This document shows, piece after piece, positions 1 to 8,258 of a DNA stretch of 64,000 nt. Source of the DNA: Leptospira johnsonii (lineage in GTDB: Bacteria > Spirochaetota > Leptospiria > Leptospirales > Leptospiraceae). The first letter of the stretch is position 1, and each line of letters starts with the position of its first letter. A program made the translations under genes and the position numbers. The DNA lies in assembly GCF_003112675.1 (NCBI RefSeq), contig NZ_BFAY01000001.1, positions 1-64,000 on the forward strand. The letters are read 5' to 3'. The notes beneath the pieces were generated by a model. It was not told where the DNA came from. It ran no database searches and worked only from the letters and a program-made list of their open reading frames with translations.

Positions 1-127
<127 letters not shown>

Positions 128-139
128 ATTACGAAAGTA

Positions 140-212
140 TTGAGTAAGATTTACTTTCTTACTCAATGGTAACAACGCCAACCGTTAGCATCCACCCCAA
201 GTGGATGCTAAC
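140..212 (+). other. Two strong hairpins downstream of 23S rRNA
   Basis: Two perfect stems lie just after the 23S end. The first has 10-bp arms (140-149 and 157-166, TTGAGTAAGA and its complement). The second has 12-bp arms (184-195 and 201-212, GTTAGCATCCAC and its complement) around a five-base loop. Neither is followed by a T run, so they look like RNA-processing or stabilising structures of the rRNA transcript rather than terminators. The role is inferred. Confidence 0.6.
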
Positions 213-290
213 ATGAACATCCATACAAGATGATCAGCAACAGTGTGAAATATTCGCAGTTATAACGTTTGTAGAAGTAATTCTACACTT

Positions 291-322
291 AAAGCCGATG
301 GTGAAAGCCTTCGGCTTTTTTA
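291..322 (+). terminator. Rho-independent terminator of the 23S transcript
   Basis: Arms AAGCCGA (292-298) and TCGGCTT (311-317) form a stem followed directly by a T run, the standard intrinsic terminator layout. It closes the rRNA transcript about 190 bases after the 23S end and faces the end of the leftward gene at 370. Confidence 0.85.
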
Positions 323-369
323 TTTGATGAGGGGAATTACCGTTAATTTCGGTATAAATGTTAGTCCGG

Positions 370-1833
370 TTAATTTTTAGAATCGGCGGATTTCAGCAGA
401 TAGAAAAACTTCTGAGGAAGTACATCGTCGATAATTCCAGTCGTTTTGGGACCTTGGATTGTATCAGCAAACTTCAGAAGTTCCGAGTCGCTTCTATAGA
501 TTAAACTCCAATCCATAACTTCCATTATGCCAATCTCGTCGGATGCATTAGAGAAATTTCCTAAAAAGATCTCTCCCGTGGGGTTTAGGATAGAATACAG
601 ATGAGTACAAATCTTCTGTGCCGTTTTCATTTTAATATAATCGAATAGTCCTGCCGAATAGATCATATCGATCCCAGTGTGCTGGACAAATTTCCCCGGA
701 TTCGCGGCGAATCTTGCGATTTCGACGTTTAGACAATGGAAATCGACTTGTTTACGATTTTTTAATAAAGCAATTCGGATGCCGTGTTTGGCTTCGGTGA
801 TCGCTCTCGGATCCTGGTCCAATAAATAGATCGTTAGCTTATCCAATGTGCTTTGATCCGCATCGTTTATAAGAGTAACCATTTCTCTCGCGGGACCGCA
901 GGCAACAGATAGAACACAGAGTCTATCTTCTTTTTTCTTTAATCTGTCCAGGATCGTTCTATAAAAGAAGTTCTGCCTATGAAACACCGCTTGTGCGGAT
1001 TTGAGATTTAAGGTACATTTATGAAGACTTTTTCCCAAAAGATTGGTCCCTTCATTTGTATCTCGATAAATTGCGTCCATCATCTCGAAATCACCCGCAT
1101 AGCCTAAAGGTTTTGTCGTAGCTCTTTTTACGAAAGGATCCAGAAAAAGATAACATTGTAGTTCTTCCCTAAGATAAGAGAAGTTGTAATTGATCTCGGT
1201 CGGATCCAGCTCGTGATAGAGTTCGTTCGTTTTTTCCTTTAGAAAATTATAAATTGGGCTCAAAAGTAGAAATACAGATTTATATATTTCCTCTTTCAGA
1301 TTATATCCTACCGCGTATTCATGATCGTTTAAGCTGGATTCGAGTTGGGATAATAAAGGTTGGATACTTTGGATTTTTTCCTTTGTCTGAAATACTATGG
1401 ATAACGCTTTCTGATGGGGAGTTTTTGGTTCTCCAGATTCTACACGTACCTTAATCCCGGTTAGCGAATCATGGATCGCCCTAAACAGATCTAAATGGAT
1501 CGGTTCATCGAACTGGATCCCGTATTCCCAACCTTTTTCCGATCTTTTTTCCCAACGGATCACTCCGCTTAGTTTACGATTGTATTGTAGGACATCGGTA
1601 AAGATACTCATATCTAAAACAGAACCGAGTATGGTTTCTCCGGAGATACGTTCTTCGCAGATTATTCTGGTCCCATATTTGGAGATATCTCCCAACGAAG
1701 CTTTTGCTGAACTTTCCGCCTTATTAACGGAATGAATTTTGTAGAAACAGCTATATGTTGGAATAAAAACCTCCTCCTTAGGAAGAAGTTTTTCGTAACT
1801 TTTGTCAATTTGATTTGATGAGGTTTTTTCCAT
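370..1833 (-). CDS. PilZ-like domain fused to PhcB-like SAM methyltransferase
   Basis: 487 residues, probably cytoplasmic. Residues ~40-125 look like a PilZ barrel: GDISKYG fits the (D/N)xSxxG element, followed by a GVIRW...YGIQF strand pattern, but the RxxxR that normally grips c-di-GMP is not visible. The C-terminal half is a class I methyltransferase with LSVACGPA (SAM loop), LLDQD (acidic residue after strand 2), MIYSAGLFDY and GNF. A KPLGYAGDFEMM motif precedes it. The same four motifs occur in the protein encoded at 6868-8256, so the two are paralogues. I recall this motif set from proteins annotated as PhcB-like 3-hydroxypalmitate methyl ester synthases; that link is inference. The gene overlaps the end of the upstream phosphatase gene by 29 bases, so the two are very likely translated together. 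Confidence 0.75.
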   Translation of the reverse strand: MEKTSSNQIDKSYEKLLPKEEVFIPTYSCFYKIHSVNKAESSAKASLGDISKYGTRIICEERISGETILGSVLDMSIFTDVLQYNRKLSGVIRWEKRSEKGWEYGIQFDEPIHLDLFRAIHDSLTGIKVRVESGEPKTPHQKALSIVFQTKEKIQSIQPLLSQLESSLNDHEYAVGYNLKEEIYKSVFLLLSPIYNFLKEKTNELYHELDPTEINYNFSYLREELQCYLFLDPFVKRATTKPLGYAGDFEMMDAIYRDTNEGTNLLGKSLHKCTLNLKSAQAVFHRQNFFYRTILDRLKKKEDRLCVLSVACGPAREMVTLINDADQSTLDKLTIYLLDQDPRAITEAKHGIRIALLKNRKQVDFHCLNVEIARFAANPGKFVQHTGIDMIYSAGLFDYIKMKTAQKICTHLYSILNPTGEIFLGNFSNASDEIGIMEVMDWSLIYRSDSELLKFADTIQGPKTTGIIDDVLPQKFFYLLKSADSKN

Positions 1834-3667
1834 TATGATTTTTTAATTTACCTAAAAGATTTATTGCTGTTTGGTTTTGGGGTTCGAAAGAAAAAACTTC
1901 ATTAAGAAGAAGTTCTGCCCTTCTTCTGTTTCCGAGGCGGCGATAAGAATCGGAAAGTACAAGAAGATTATTCACATGATCCGGTTGACGGTAACGAAAA
2001 CGTTCCCCTTGTTCCACAGATTCTTTGTAGTCTCTATGTCTGTTGAAAGTTTTGGCGAGGAAGTAAAAATAATTACTTTCGCCTGGGTAAACGTCTACCA
2101 ACCTCATTGCGACTCGAATGGACTCTTCTATATCTCCGTTTTTGGAAGAAGAAGATATCAAATCCTTTAGAGTTTCTAAATCTTCGGTAGGCTTACGACC
2201 GTTGGTATATGTTCCGTTTTCGGAATTTTGAAACGAATTTCTTAAAGAATTTTCCGACTCGACGTTTCGGTTTGCCGGATCAAAGGAAATTTTCACCAAA
2301 GAAAGATCGTCGATTATATCCCCCGAATCCTTTAAGGCTAAGACTATTCCTTTTAATTCGCCTTTTCCTTGTTCAACGATATGAAGGAAAAAGTTTTCGT
2401 CTTCTACCATACTTTTACCACCGATGGATGGGTCGAACACCATCAAGTCTTCTCTTCCATCGGAGCCAAGGATCAGTTTATCCCCTGGTTGCAGTTGGAA
2501 TAAGCTAACGAAGAACCTACTTTTGATCTCCAGCATTCCGATTTTTCTGAAATACATCTGTGAATCTATAAAGGATGCTCTTCCGTCCCGATATAATACC
2601 GGAAAAGGATGTTCTGCGTTTATATAATATACCAGACCAGATTCTTCGTCTACGAGCCCGATCACGAGGGAGATCATCATTGCTCCGTCGAAACTTTCGA
2701 AGGTCTTTTGTAATTCGATGACCGCGTTCCTTAACCAACGTTCCGGATATTGGTTTTGATTCGCTTCCAACATTTTTGTCCTTTGGATCATCGCATGGAA
2801 TACCGCGCCGAAAACAATTGCTCCGCCCGCGCCTTGCAGGGATTTCCCCATAGCATCCGCGTTTACGAAAACAACGTATCTTCTTCCCTTAAGCGTTATA
2901 ACGTTCGAAACGCTGATATCTCCGCCGATCTCTTGGGTCCAATTTTTAAACGTAAATTTTTTCTTTTGGCTAGTGAAGAATTCCACAGGAACGATATCAC
3001 TTTTGGAAAGATTCAAGCTTAAGGGCTGCAATACGAGAGAAGTGAGAAAATAATCTCCGTCTTGCTGAGACTTTAAGGTGCTGATTACATCCATCTTCTC
3101 AAATTCGGATTTAGTAAGATTAAATTTGAAATGAGCGATAGTGACAGAAATGATCATGGTTCCGGCCAAAAAATACAAGTTATTGATAATCGAAATCAAT
3201 TTGTAGTCATTGTCGAAGATTAGATTCACTACAATATATTGAACCAGGATGATTCCGCTGTTTAATGCTCCTTTAACGGCGTTCCATGGTAGGAATAGGT
3301 TCACTGCGATCAAAACCAGGTTTAATCCTGCGTAGTAAGAGGACTCGAATCCTCCTAAACGTGCGGTCATTAAGGTAATAATTCCTCCGACAACGAAGGT
3401 AAAGACAAACGCGTGCACAGTGTTCCAAGCGTTTGGTTTGGAAAAACGTAATATTACATATTGAATCAATACGAAAACGGAAGCGAAGGCTCTCAACGAT
3501 AAAAAATAGCCGAGGTTCTCGTCCAAATATTCTTTCGGAATGATAAAATAATCCAAACCTCCGAATATAGGAACCAAGGTGAAACCTAAGATGCAGACGG
3601 TTTGGATCCATTTTTTTTCGAGTGCCCAGACGAATCGCCTGAAACTTTGCTCTTGATGAATCATCAA
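1805..3667 (-). CDS. Membrane SpoIIE/PP2C-type phosphatase with TPR tail
   Basis: 620 residues. About six membrane helices fill residues ~20-200 and are homologous to the N terminus of the phosphatase at 8259 (shared GGF(E/N)SSYYAGL then VLxAVN). A serine/threonine phosphatase of the SpoIIE/RsbU class follows at ~225-465. The metal aspartates are visible in EIGGDIS, NADAMGKS, GSDGRED and IIDDLS, but the usual DVSGHG is replaced by a DAMGKSLQGAGG variant shared with the proteins at 15506 and 20804. Residues ~525-610 carry TPR-like helices. The expected role is to dephosphorylate a STAS anti-anti-sigma factor in response to a membrane signal. It leads a two-gene leftward operon with the methyltransferase at 370. 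The start is one of two adjacent ATG codons. Confidence 0.85.
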   Translation of the reverse strand: MMIHQEQSFRRFVWALEKKWIQTVCILGFTLVPIFGGLDYFIIPKEYLDENLGYFLSLRAFASVFVLIQYVILRFSKPNAWNTVHAFVFTFVVGGIITLMTARLGGFESSYYAGLNLVLIAVNLFLPWNAVKGALNSGIILVQYIVVNLIFDNDYKLISIINNLYFLAGTMIISVTIAHFKFNLTKSEFEKMDVISTLKSQQDGDYFLTSLVLQPLSLNLSKSDIVPVEFFTSQKKKFTFKNWTQEIGGDISVSNVITLKGRRYVVFVNADAMGKSLQGAGGAIVFGAVFHAMIQRTKMLEANQNQYPERWLRNAVIELQKTFESFDGAMMISLVIGLVDEESGLVYYINAEHPFPVLYRDGRASFIDSQMYFRKIGMLEIKSRFFVSLFQLQPGDKLILGSDGREDLMVFDPSIGGKSMVEDENFFLHIVEQGKGELKGIVLALKDSGDIIDDLSLVKISFDPANRNVESENSLRNSFQNSENGTYTNGRKPTEDLETLKDLISSSSKNGDIEESIRVAMRLVDVYPGESNYFYFLAKTFNRHRDYKESVEQGERFRYRQPDHVNNLLVLSDSYRRLGNRRRAELLLNEVFSFEPQNQTAINLLGKLKNHNGKNLIKSN

Positions 3668-4431
3668 TCGAAACCTTTATGAATGATATTTTTGAGGATT
3701 CGGGAGACGTTAGTTGCGCCTCAATGTTAGTCAATAAATATTTTATAAGAACGTGCGGAATCTGTTTTATTTGGAACGTTTGTGTTAGTCGATTTGAAAT
3801 GAATTTATTTTAGGCCTTGTTCGCATAACATTCTGTTTGCGTCTTGTACGGTGCAAAAAGTTTAAAAATTTCGAATGCACGGTTTTTGTGCGCAGCGAAA
3901 AAGACGGGCAAGGTTTAATTTTTAGGGACAGATTTTGCTTCAGAATAGGTGGGTTCGCAGTCGATTTGAGGGATGTCGTTTTTTTTGATCGTAATATTAT
4001 TAATTTTTAATATTTGTTTTATGATCTGTGAGTTTGTCTTTATGGATGCCTCTGCGTGTTTTGGTGGATAGGATTTGTTTCTACTTTTCTTCTCGGTTGT
4101 AGTTAGTCTTCATTAATTTTAGTGACCGATTATGTATTAATTTTTGCTACAAGATTTTAGATATTTTTACACATCGCTTTTTCCGTTCGAATCTCAATTG
4201 CGCAAATTAATTTAATAACTTATTGACGATCGCTTCGTACTCTGTTAACTTCCTTCTTCGCTAATTGCGACGTCTAACGTGTAATTGATACGTAAATCGA
4301 TAAGTGATACAGTCCCTTGAGGGATGTTGCACGGTATGTGGAAACTATGTGATAAGAAAAATATCCCGCCGGAAGAATATTCGAAGCGTGGAGCCGGATT
4401 GGATGCCTGAGTTACGGAGGTCGTAATCAAA
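3668..4431. promoter_or_regulatory. 764-base AT-rich divergent control region
   Basis: No convincing gene lies between the divergent phosphatase (start 3667) and the REC-PAS-cyclase (start 4432). Open frames here are short and composition-driven. The region is AT-rich and long for this window, so it probably holds both promoters and binding sites for their regulators. I could not assign a specific operator. A good ribosome site (GGAGGT near 4416) precedes the ATG at 4432. Confidence 0.5.
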
Positions 4432-5907
4432 ATGGCGGCGAATGGAGCTGTATCTTACACTTCGCGGATCCTTATCGTGGAAGATGAGAGAATTGTCGCG
4501 CGAGATATCCAGATCATTCTTCAGAAGTTTGGTTATACTTCCGTTGGAATAGCAGCTAATGGAGAGAAGGCCATACAAATGGCCAGAGCGACCAGGCCGG
4601 ATCTGGTGCTAATGGATATCGTACTCGGCACTGGATTCATAGACGGGGTCGAGGCAGTAGTCAAACTTAAGGAACTTCTGGATGTTCCAGTAATCTATAT
4701 AACTTCACATAGCGACGAGGCTTCCCTAAGGAGGGCTCGTGTAACTGAACCTTACGCATACATTCTAAAACCTATCGATGTCCGAGAACTCCAGATCACG
4801 ATAGAAATGTGTCTTTATAAACATAAAATGGAGAAACGGTTTCGCGAGAATGCGGCTTGGTTAAATACCACCTTAAGTTCCATAGGTGACGGAGTTATCG
4901 CGACGGACTCTATTTATAGGGTGAAATTTTTGAACTCTGTTGCGGAGAAATTACTCGGAGTAGAGGAGGAAAACGCGCGAGGTAGGATAGTAGATGAGGT
5001 GATGAACCTAAGTGATGCAAAAGGTTCCGTCACTAAAAATATAGTTCAGGAAGCTGCCAAAAATAGGATTCCTTCCGTTTTCGAGGACGTTATGCTCTCT
5101 GGATTGAATGGTAAAAATACTCCGGTTATCTGCACAGTTGCTCCCATTCATAATAACTCCGGAAATTCTCAAGGATGTGTTTTTACACTGAGGGATATCA
5201 GCGAGTTGTACGCCAAATCCATGGAGCTAAGTAAAAGGGTCGAGGACGTAGAGCACGCAAAACGTCTTCTGGAACGTTATTTCCCGGAGAATCTTGTGGA
5301 TTACCTTGTGGACCATAGACGTCAGGCGGAATTGGAAGGTAAGAATGTACGCGCCACAATGTTGTTTTGCGATATCAGAAATTCCACTGGAATAGCTGAA
5401 CTTTTGGGACCGAACGAGTTCGCGGAATTTCTAAGCGAATTATTCACAGGCTTAATGGATCTCGCATATGCAAACGGAGGTTCAGTGAACAAACTCTTGG
5501 GTGACGGACTTTTGATCACTTTCGGTTGTCCTTTCCCGGAAGAGGACGATACTCTTAATTGTGTTCGCTTAGCCTTACAAATTCGCGAGTATCTCAGAGC
5601 GTTTAATTCGAATCGGAATCCAAAGCTAACTTCTTCCGTGGCAATGGGGATCGGAATCTCCACTGGGCATGTATTTGCGGGAAACATCGGTTCCTCTCGC
5701 CACATGGAATACACCGTCCTTGGAGATGCGGTCAATACTGCGAGTAGGCTTGAAGCACTAACTAAAACAACAGGACATGATATTCTTTTGGATTCTTTTA
5801 CAACTAGCTGCGTTAAGGGGGAGATCAATATCGAAAGGATTGGCGAGTTTCAGATCAGGGGAAAAAAGGAACCGCAGGAAGTCTTTTTTCCAATCGGTAT
5901 GTTATGA
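4432..5907 (+). CDS. Response regulator-PAS-class III adenylate cyclase
   Basis: 491 residues, soluble. A receiver domain occupies ~11-126, with acidic pair E17-D18, phospho-acceptor D62 in LVLMDIVLG and the conserved lysine in ILKPIDV. A PAS domain follows at ~140-260. The class III cyclase domain is at ~305-480: metal aspartates in LFCDIRNST and KLLGDGLL, the base-contacting lysine in NKLLGD, and the transition-state Asn/Arg pair in VNTASRLE. Thr replaces Asp in the EYTVLGD segment, which is common in bacterial enzymes. It should make cAMP under control of a phosphorelay. It opens a five-gene rightward operon with RsbW-like, STAS, methyltransferase and phosphatase genes. No histidine kinase lies next to it. 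Confidence 0.88.
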   Translation: MAANGAVSYTSRILIVEDERIVARDIQIILQKFGYTSVGIAANGEKAIQMARATRPDLVLMDIVLGTGFIDGVEAVVKLKELLDVPVIYITSHSDEASLRRARVTEPYAYILKPIDVRELQITIEMCLYKHKMEKRFRENAAWLNTTLSSIGDGVIATDSIYRVKFLNSVAEKLLGVEEENARGRIVDEVMNLSDAKGSVTKNIVQEAAKNRIPSVFEDVMLSGLNGKNTPVICTVAPIHNNSGNSQGCVFTLRDISELYAKSMELSKRVEDVEHAKRLLERYFPENLVDYLVDHRRQAELEGKNVRATMLFCDIRNSTGIAELLGPNEFAEFLSELFTGLMDLAYANGGSVNKLLGDGLLITFGCPFPEEDDTLNCVRLALQIREYLRAFNSNRNPKLTSSVAMGIGISTGHVFAGNIGSSRHMEYTVLGDAVNTASRLEALTKTTGHDILLDSFTTSCVKGEINIERIGEFQIRGKKEPQEVFFPIGML

Positions 5908-5965
5908 GGATAATGTCGTGCATTTTGAAATAAAAAAGAAAAGAGCCCTGGTGCGGAGGATTTAG

Positions 5966-6496
5966 ATGAACGATATCAATGAGCCTAAATTACTTGAGAT
6001 GAAACTTCGTCCGATTTGGGACGAGATAGAACGGGCTCGAGAAGAATGTCGCAGTTTTTTGGAGAGGTTAGGGTCGACTGATGAAACCTCCGATGCACTT
6101 TGTATGATCACGTCCGAAATTCTTGAGAACGCAATTAAATACGGTTATTTCACCAACGAAAATCAGGAATTTACATTTAAGATAGAAGCAGGTAAGGATG
6201 GGGTGCTTGTCCAAGCATGGAGCCCTCTCCCTTCTGCCGGGATCGTCGAGAATCTACGACGATTAGATTCCATCGTTCAATGGATCAGAAGTTTTCAATC
6301 TCCTTTCCAAGCATATCTAGAGAGATTAAAACTAGTAGCAGGTCAGCCTTTAGAAAATAATGAAAGCGGTTTGGGACTCATTCGTATCGCTTACGAAGGA
6401 GAAGCGATCTTGGATTTCTATGTGAATGAAGACAATATTCTCTATGTATCGGCTCTACAACCGAAATTATACAGGGAACAGGTGGTTGCAGAATGA
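5966..6496 (+). CDS. RsbW-like ATPase (anti-sigma/serine kinase type)
   Basis: 176 residues, soluble. The N-box TSEILENAIKYG matches the E-N-K pattern of GHKL ATPases of the RsbW/SpoIIAB type, and ESGLGLIRIA fits the second glycine box. The first glycine box (DxGxG) is not recognisable, so the ATP lid is divergent. It resembles the small ATPases annotated as the slr1658 superfamily (from memory). The stop codon overlaps the start of the STAS gene (ATGA at 6493-6496), a classical pairing of kinase/anti-sigma factor with its antagonist. A GGAGG ribosome site lies six bases before the ATG. The partner sigma factor, if any, is not in this window. Confidence 0.72.
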   Translation: MNDINEPKLLEMKLRPIWDEIERAREECRSFLERLGSTDETSDALCMITSEILENAIKYGYFTNENQEFTFKIEAGKDGVLVQAWSPLPSAGIVENLRRLDSIVQWIRSFQSPFQAYLERLKLVAGQPLENNESGLGLIRIAYEGEAILDFYVNEDNILYVSALQPKLYREQVVAE

Positions 6497-6864
6497 ACGC
6501 AGACAGTCAGATCTTTTCGGAAGACCAGCTACAACTGGAGATTATAAATGGTGATCCTATAGAAGTTCGTTGGCTCGGCAAAAGTGTTCAACGGAACCCG
6601 AGTCAGTTTATCATACCTACGTTATCCGATGTAATGAAGAGAGGGTCGAACGAGAACAAGATGGTCGTATGGGACTTTACTCATCTAGACTACATGAACT
6701 CTTCTACAATAACTCCGGTGATCAAAATATTGGAAACCGTAAAGAAAGGATCGGGAAAGATCAGGCTGATCTATAACAAGGATAAGAAATGGCAGGACTT
6801 GAGTTTTTCCGCCTTAAGGATCTTCGAGACTAAAGACGGAAGGATCCAGGTAGTAGGGCAATAG
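6493..6864 (+). CDS. STAS-domain protein (anti-sigma factor antagonist-like)
   Basis: 123 residues. The segment VVWDFTHLDYMNSSTITPVI matches the STAS core strand and loop, where a serine after Asn-Ser/Asp-Ser is the phosphorylation site in SpoIIAA/RsbV proteins; here two serines (NSST) are candidates. Context gives the likely role: phosphorylated by the overlapping RsbW-like ATPase and dephosphorylated by the SpoIIE phosphatase at 8259. This makes a full partner-switch set inside one operon. It resembles slr1659-type regulators, and a target other than a sigma factor is possible. Confidence 0.75.
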   Translation: MNADSQIFSEDQLQLEIINGDPIEVRWLGKSVQRNPSQFIIPTLSDVMKRGSNENKMVVWDFTHLDYMNSSTITPVIKILETVKKGSGKIRLIYNKDKKWQDLSFSALRIFETKDGRIQVVGQ

Positions 6865-6867
6865 TAT

Positions 6868-8256
6868 ATGATTGCGGAAGGAAGCATAATCGGCGTACTT
6901 CGATCGAACGGAAGCGTTACGACCGTTCAAGTATACGGTCATACACGTTATTCGCTACAGATCCGACTTGCCAAGGTCCCCTCGTTTGCGGTCCCGTTCG
7001 TTGCGGACGGATTCGTTATAGAGCTAGACGGGAAAAAAATAGAACTGGGCAGATGTAGGATGCTTCCTATAGAGAGCGGCGCTTCTGCACCGGAATATAG
7101 AGTTCTGCTCTTGGATGAGACTATCGACGTAGGAGATCTGATTGGGAAAGGTAGACTAACTGTTTATGATACTGGGTTATTTAATCTCCAGCTTATACTC
7201 AATCAAAAAGAAAAAGTAAGCCATCGTTTTAAGGAATACAGTGCTAATCTCACTTTCGAATTGAATGTGTATAAACAATTCTTTGACGATCTAGATCGGA
7301 AATTCAGAAAAGAACCCGGACCCGTTCAGGATCATTTACATCAGATGATCTTAGATCGTGAAGGAATCGCGTTCACTGAATTTTTCGAGGACAAGGTCAG
7401 GGAATTGGATGAACAAACTAAAAATTTCTCCAAGGACGAGAACGAGGCTCACGGTTTCTTCTTTCGAAGACAGGTTTGGGATTTCATTCTTCAATCAGCT
7501 TTTATGCTCCGGACCAATTTAAAACCTAGAGGATACGCTGGCGATTATGAGATGATGCGAATGGTTTACGAGAACCAACCTTTTGGAAAGACCATTTTTT
7601 CCAGATTATTGCATAGTTATCCTTTGCGAATTCCAGCAGCCGATGCGGTGCGAAATCGAAGGAAGATGATCTCGGATGAGATCCGAGACGAGATGTACCG
7701 TCATTATGATTCCGAGTTTCGTATAATGTCCGTCGCATGCGGGCCAGCGGAAGAAATTGGAGATGCGTTTGAAGAAGTGACTGAGATGGAAAATGTCCAT
7801 TTTACTTTATTGGATCAGGATATGGAAGCCCTTCGCATGGCGATGGACAATGTGGAAAGATTGGAGAAGGAGAAGGGATTCTCAATTAACGTTAATTACA
7901 TAAACGACTCAGTTCGTTCTATGCTTCGCATCCGGAATCTCGCAAAAGAATGGGGACATTTCGATTTCATTTATTCGATGGGATTATTCGACTATCTGAC
8001 TCCACCCGTAGCTAAGGCGGTGCTTGCCAGATTATTCGAGTTATTAAGGCCAGGGGGAAGATTGATTGTAGGAAATTTCCATGTTCGAAATCCGGATAAA
8101 GCATTTATGGAATATTGGCTGGATTGGGTTCTTTATCATCGAACAGAAGAAGAGATGCTGGCACTGACGGAAAACCTTCCGGCACACTATAATCGTATCT
8201 TCTTCGAAGGAACAGGATGCCAGATGTTTATGGAGCTCCGAGCACCCGATAGGTAA
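6868..8256 (+). CDS. PhcB-like SAM-dependent methyltransferase
   Basis: 462 residues. Residues 1-115 form a beta-rich domain, possibly a divergent PilZ or similar barrel, with no clear c-di-GMP motif. The C-terminal half carries KPRGYAGDYEMM, MSVACGPAEE (SAM loop), LLDQDMEA, FIYSMGLFDYL and GGRLIVGNF, matching the paralogue at 370-1833 motif by motif. The motif set recalls PhcB, which methylates 3-hydroxy fatty acids to make quorum signals in Ralstonia; the substrate here is not proven. It lies between the STAS gene (3-base gap) and the SpoIIE phosphatase gene (2-base gap), so all are co-transcribed. Confidence 0.75.
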   Translation: MIAEGSIIGVLRSNGSVTTVQVYGHTRYSLQIRLAKVPSFAVPFVADGFVIELDGKKIELGRCRMLPIESGASAPEYRVLLLDETIDVGDLIGKGRLTVYDTGLFNLQLILNQKEKVSHRFKEYSANLTFELNVYKQFFDDLDRKFRKEPGPVQDHLHQMILDREGIAFTEFFEDKVRELDEQTKNFSKDENEAHGFFFRRQVWDFILQSAFMLRTNLKPRGYAGDYEMMRMVYENQPFGKTIFSRLLHSYPLRIPAADAVRNRRKMISDEIRDEMYRHYDSEFRIMSVACGPAEEIGDAFEEVTEMENVHFTLLDQDMEALRMAMDNVERLEKEKGFSINVNYINDSVRSMLRIRNLAKEWGHFDFIYSMGLFDYLTPPVAKAVLARLFELLRPGGRLIVGNFHVRNPDKAFMEYWLDWVLYHRTEEEMLALTENLPAHYNRIFFEGTGCQMFMELRAPDR

Positions 8257-8258
8257 AG

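Noticed and set aside
128..290. 5S rRNA after the 23S gene
   Set aside because: No 5S core sequence is present between the 23S end and the terminator; only hairpins.
2209..2508. 99-residue open frame antisense to the phosphatase
   Set aside because: Antisense shadow of a well-supported gene; no family signature.
3340..3365. tRNA T-arm-like GACTCGAATCC
   Set aside because: It sits inside the phosphatase coding sequence and no cloverleaf can be formed around it.
3273..3734. 153-residue open frame overlapping the leftward phosphatase gene
   Set aside because: It lies on the same strand in another frame over a clear membrane protein and has an Arg/Phe-rich composition typical of a shadow frame.
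5322..5828. 168-residue open frame antisense to the cyclase
   Set aside because: Shadow of the cyclase domain; low-complexity Ser/Pro composition.
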